Source: Drechslerella dactyloides (Eukaryota; Ascomycota; Orbiliomycetes; Orbiliales; Orbiliaceae). From it: a stretch of DNA of 64,000 nucleotides. The notes beneath the pieces were generated by a model. That model worked only from the letters and a program-made list of their open reading frames with translations. It searched no databases and was not told where the DNA came from. A program made the translations under genes and the position numbers. The DNA lies in NCBI GenBank assembly GCA_020064725.1, contig JAGTWJ010000006.1, positions 2,356,001-2,420,000 of the forward strand, written 5' to 3'. This document shows positions 62,467-64,000 of the stretch, piece by piece; within the stretch, counting starts at the first letter, position 1; every line of letters starts with the position of its first letter.

Positions 62467-63948
62467 ATGTCGACGAAAGCTCTCATCCTGGTGCGCTGGC
62501 CCCTCATATATAGTATATACGTATATACTCGGGACGGATATAGCTAACGTATCTACGATCACAGGTCGGCGGTTCCCAGCGCGGCACCCGCTTCCGGCCG
62601 CTCTCGCTCGACCTCCCGAAGGCGCGTACCCTCAATTGATCCCCTGCGTGCGAAAATGCACATGCTGACGGTGCGATACGGTATGCGTGCAGCCCCTCTT
62701 CGAGGTCGCCGGCCACCCGATCATCTGGCACTGCCTTACCGCACTGCCCAAAATCGACGTCAAGGAAGTCTTCCTAATCGGCTACTACGATGAATCCGTC
62801 TTCCGCGACTTCATCCGCGACGCCAGCAAGGAGTTCCCGCAATTCACGATAAAGTACCTCCGCGAGTACCAGCCGCTCGGCACCGCCGGCGGACTGTACC
62901 ATTTCCGCGACGTGATCTTGAAAAACTCGCCGAAGCGCTTCTTCGTGCTGAACGCGGACGTCTGCTGCTCCTTCCCGCTCAAGGAGATGCTGCAGCTGTC
63001 CGACGACCGCGAGGCCGAGGCCGTCATCCTCGGCACCCGCGTGTCGAACGAGGCCGCGTCGAACTTTGGCTGCATCGTCTCCGACCCGGGCACCAAACGC
63101 GTGCTGCACTACGTCGAGAAACCGGAATCGCACATCAGCAATCTGATAAACTGCGGCGTCTACCTCTTCGACAGCAGCATCATCTTCAAGATCCGCAAGG
63201 CGATGGAGGTCAAGGCTAAGCGGATAGCGTCGGACCCGCTGTACGACCCCACGGAGGAAGGTTCCTCGGACGACGTGCTGCGTCTCGAGCAGGATATCCT
63301 CGGCCCGCTCGCCGACGAGAAGAACTTTTACGTCTACGAGACCCGCGACTTTTGGCGCCAGATCAAGACCGCGGGGTCCGCCGTCCCCGCTAACGCGCTG
63401 TACTTGCAAAAGGCGTACCAATCCGGCAGTGAGGATTTACCCGCGGCCAGCGCAACAATCATCCCACCGGTATACATCCACCCGACCGCGACGGTGGACG
63501 CAACCGCAAAGCTGGGTCCGAACGTATCGATCGGCCCGCGGGCGGTGGTGGGTCCCGGCGCGCGCGTGAAGGAATCGATCGTGCTGGAGGACGCGGAGAT
63601 CAAGCATGATGCGTGCGTGCTGTACAGCATCGTCGGCTGGGGCGCGCGCATCGGCGCCTGGGCGCGTGTCGAGGGGACGCCGATTAGCGTGACGCAGCAT
63701 ACGACGACGGTGTTGAAGAACGGGGTCAAGGTGCAGAGCGTGACGATTTTGGCGAAGGACTGCGTCGTGCACGATGAGATTCGGGTGCAGAATTGCGTTT
63801 GCTTGCCGTATAAGGAGCTGAAGAAGGTTTGTTTCCCCCCATCGTATATCCCCGTATATCTGCGTTCGTTTATGCGCAGAAATGTAGCTTGTTGAGCGGT
63901 GTAGTGCTGACTTTGTGTTAGGACGTGGCGAACGAGATCATCATGTAG
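62467..63948 (+). CDS. GMPPA-type mannose-1-phosphate guanylyltransferase-like protein
   Basis: Nucleotidyltransferase-fold protein of the GDP-mannose pathway, GMPPA branch, which in animals regulates the catalytic GMPPB enzyme. Exons 62467-62490, 62565-62621, 62693-63826 and 63922-63948 give 413 residues (human GMPPA about 420). The N-terminus reads KALILVGGSQRGTRFRPLS, the GMPPA version of the nucleotide-binding loop with its extra residues. PKPLFEVAGHPIIW follows across intron 2, then REYQPLGTAGGLYHF and FVLNADVCCSFPL. From about residue 270 come left-handed beta-helix hexapeptide repeats (IHPTATVDATAKLGPNVSIG). The C-terminus is DVANEIIM, typical of the family. Intron 2 (62622-62692) has a branch-like CTGAC and CAG acceptor, but its donor reads GCGCGT after CCGAAG; no GT donor fits the frame. 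The small first exon (24 nt) is supported by the conserved N-terminus. Confidence 0.93.
62622..62692 (+). other. Non-canonical (GC-AG) intron in GMPPA gene
   Basis: 71 nt between AAG and CCC, whose join gives the invariant KPLF of this family. It begins GCGCGT and ends GTGCAG, with CTGAC about 25 nt before the end. The nearest GT (in GCGCGTACC) is out of phase with the only acceptor. Either a GC-AG intron with a poor donor consensus or a base difference from GTGCGT. Confidence 0.7.
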
Positions 63949-64000
63949 TTCTGTAATTGTAAATACTTACCTGGGCCGTCGTCGTTACTTACATACACGC

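Overview
This window is nuclear DNA of a fungus, most likely a filamentous ascomycete (Pezizomycotina). The evidence is short GT-AG introns (mostly 50-90 nt) with CTAAC/CTGAC branch sites, plus clear fungal orthologues: Sup35/eRF3, Scp160/vigilin, a Zds protein, an Rgt1-type zinc-cluster factor, a copper-fist factor, Yrb30 and an S28 peptidase. Genus cannot be told from the sequence alone. I reconstructed exon structures by hand. Each complete model listed here closes in frame and ends on a stop codon.

Layout. Positions 1-12.46 kb hold three minus-strand housekeeping genes in a row: SUP35 (cut by the left edge), a 14-KH-domain vigilin, and a Zds-family regulator. A GC-rich presumed leader/promoter lies upstream of Zds (12.46-14.45 kb), followed by a gene-free AT-rich stretch to 19.0 kb. 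An Rgt1-like Zn2Cys6 regulator lies on the minus strand at 19.0-22.3 kb. It stands head to head with a plus-strand copper-fist regulator at 39.0-40.7 kb, across 16.7 kb with no gene I can support. A further 8.5 kb without a supportable gene separates the 3' ends of the copper-fist gene and the convergent Yrb30-like RanGTP-binding gene (49.2-51.8 kb).

The right end is denser. It has an aminoglycoside-phosphotransferase-fold protein (minus) divergent from an orphan 363-residue protein (plus), a small secreted Kex2-site peptide gene, a secreted S28 serine peptidase with a Thr/Pro-repeat tail, and a GMPPA-type nucleotidyltransferase-like protein of the GDP-mannose pathway.

Themes: mRNA fate and translation (Sup35, vigilin), cell-cycle/phosphatase control (Zds), nutrient and metal transcription control (Rgt1, copper fist), Ran transport (Yrb30), and secretion/glycosylation (peptide, S28, GMPPA). 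The most notable observations are: a 32-codon coding-like, heptad-patterned frame directly after the vigilin stop codon; a Q/G/Y-rich repeat N-domain in Sup35 that also carries a PAM2-like motif; a GMPPA intron whose conserved reading frame demands a non-GT donor; a Zds start that seems to need a 6-nt first exon; a secreted peptide with one Kex2 site; and large gene-free intervals around the two transcription-factor genes. I saw no rRNA, tRNA, CRISPR array or intact transposon.
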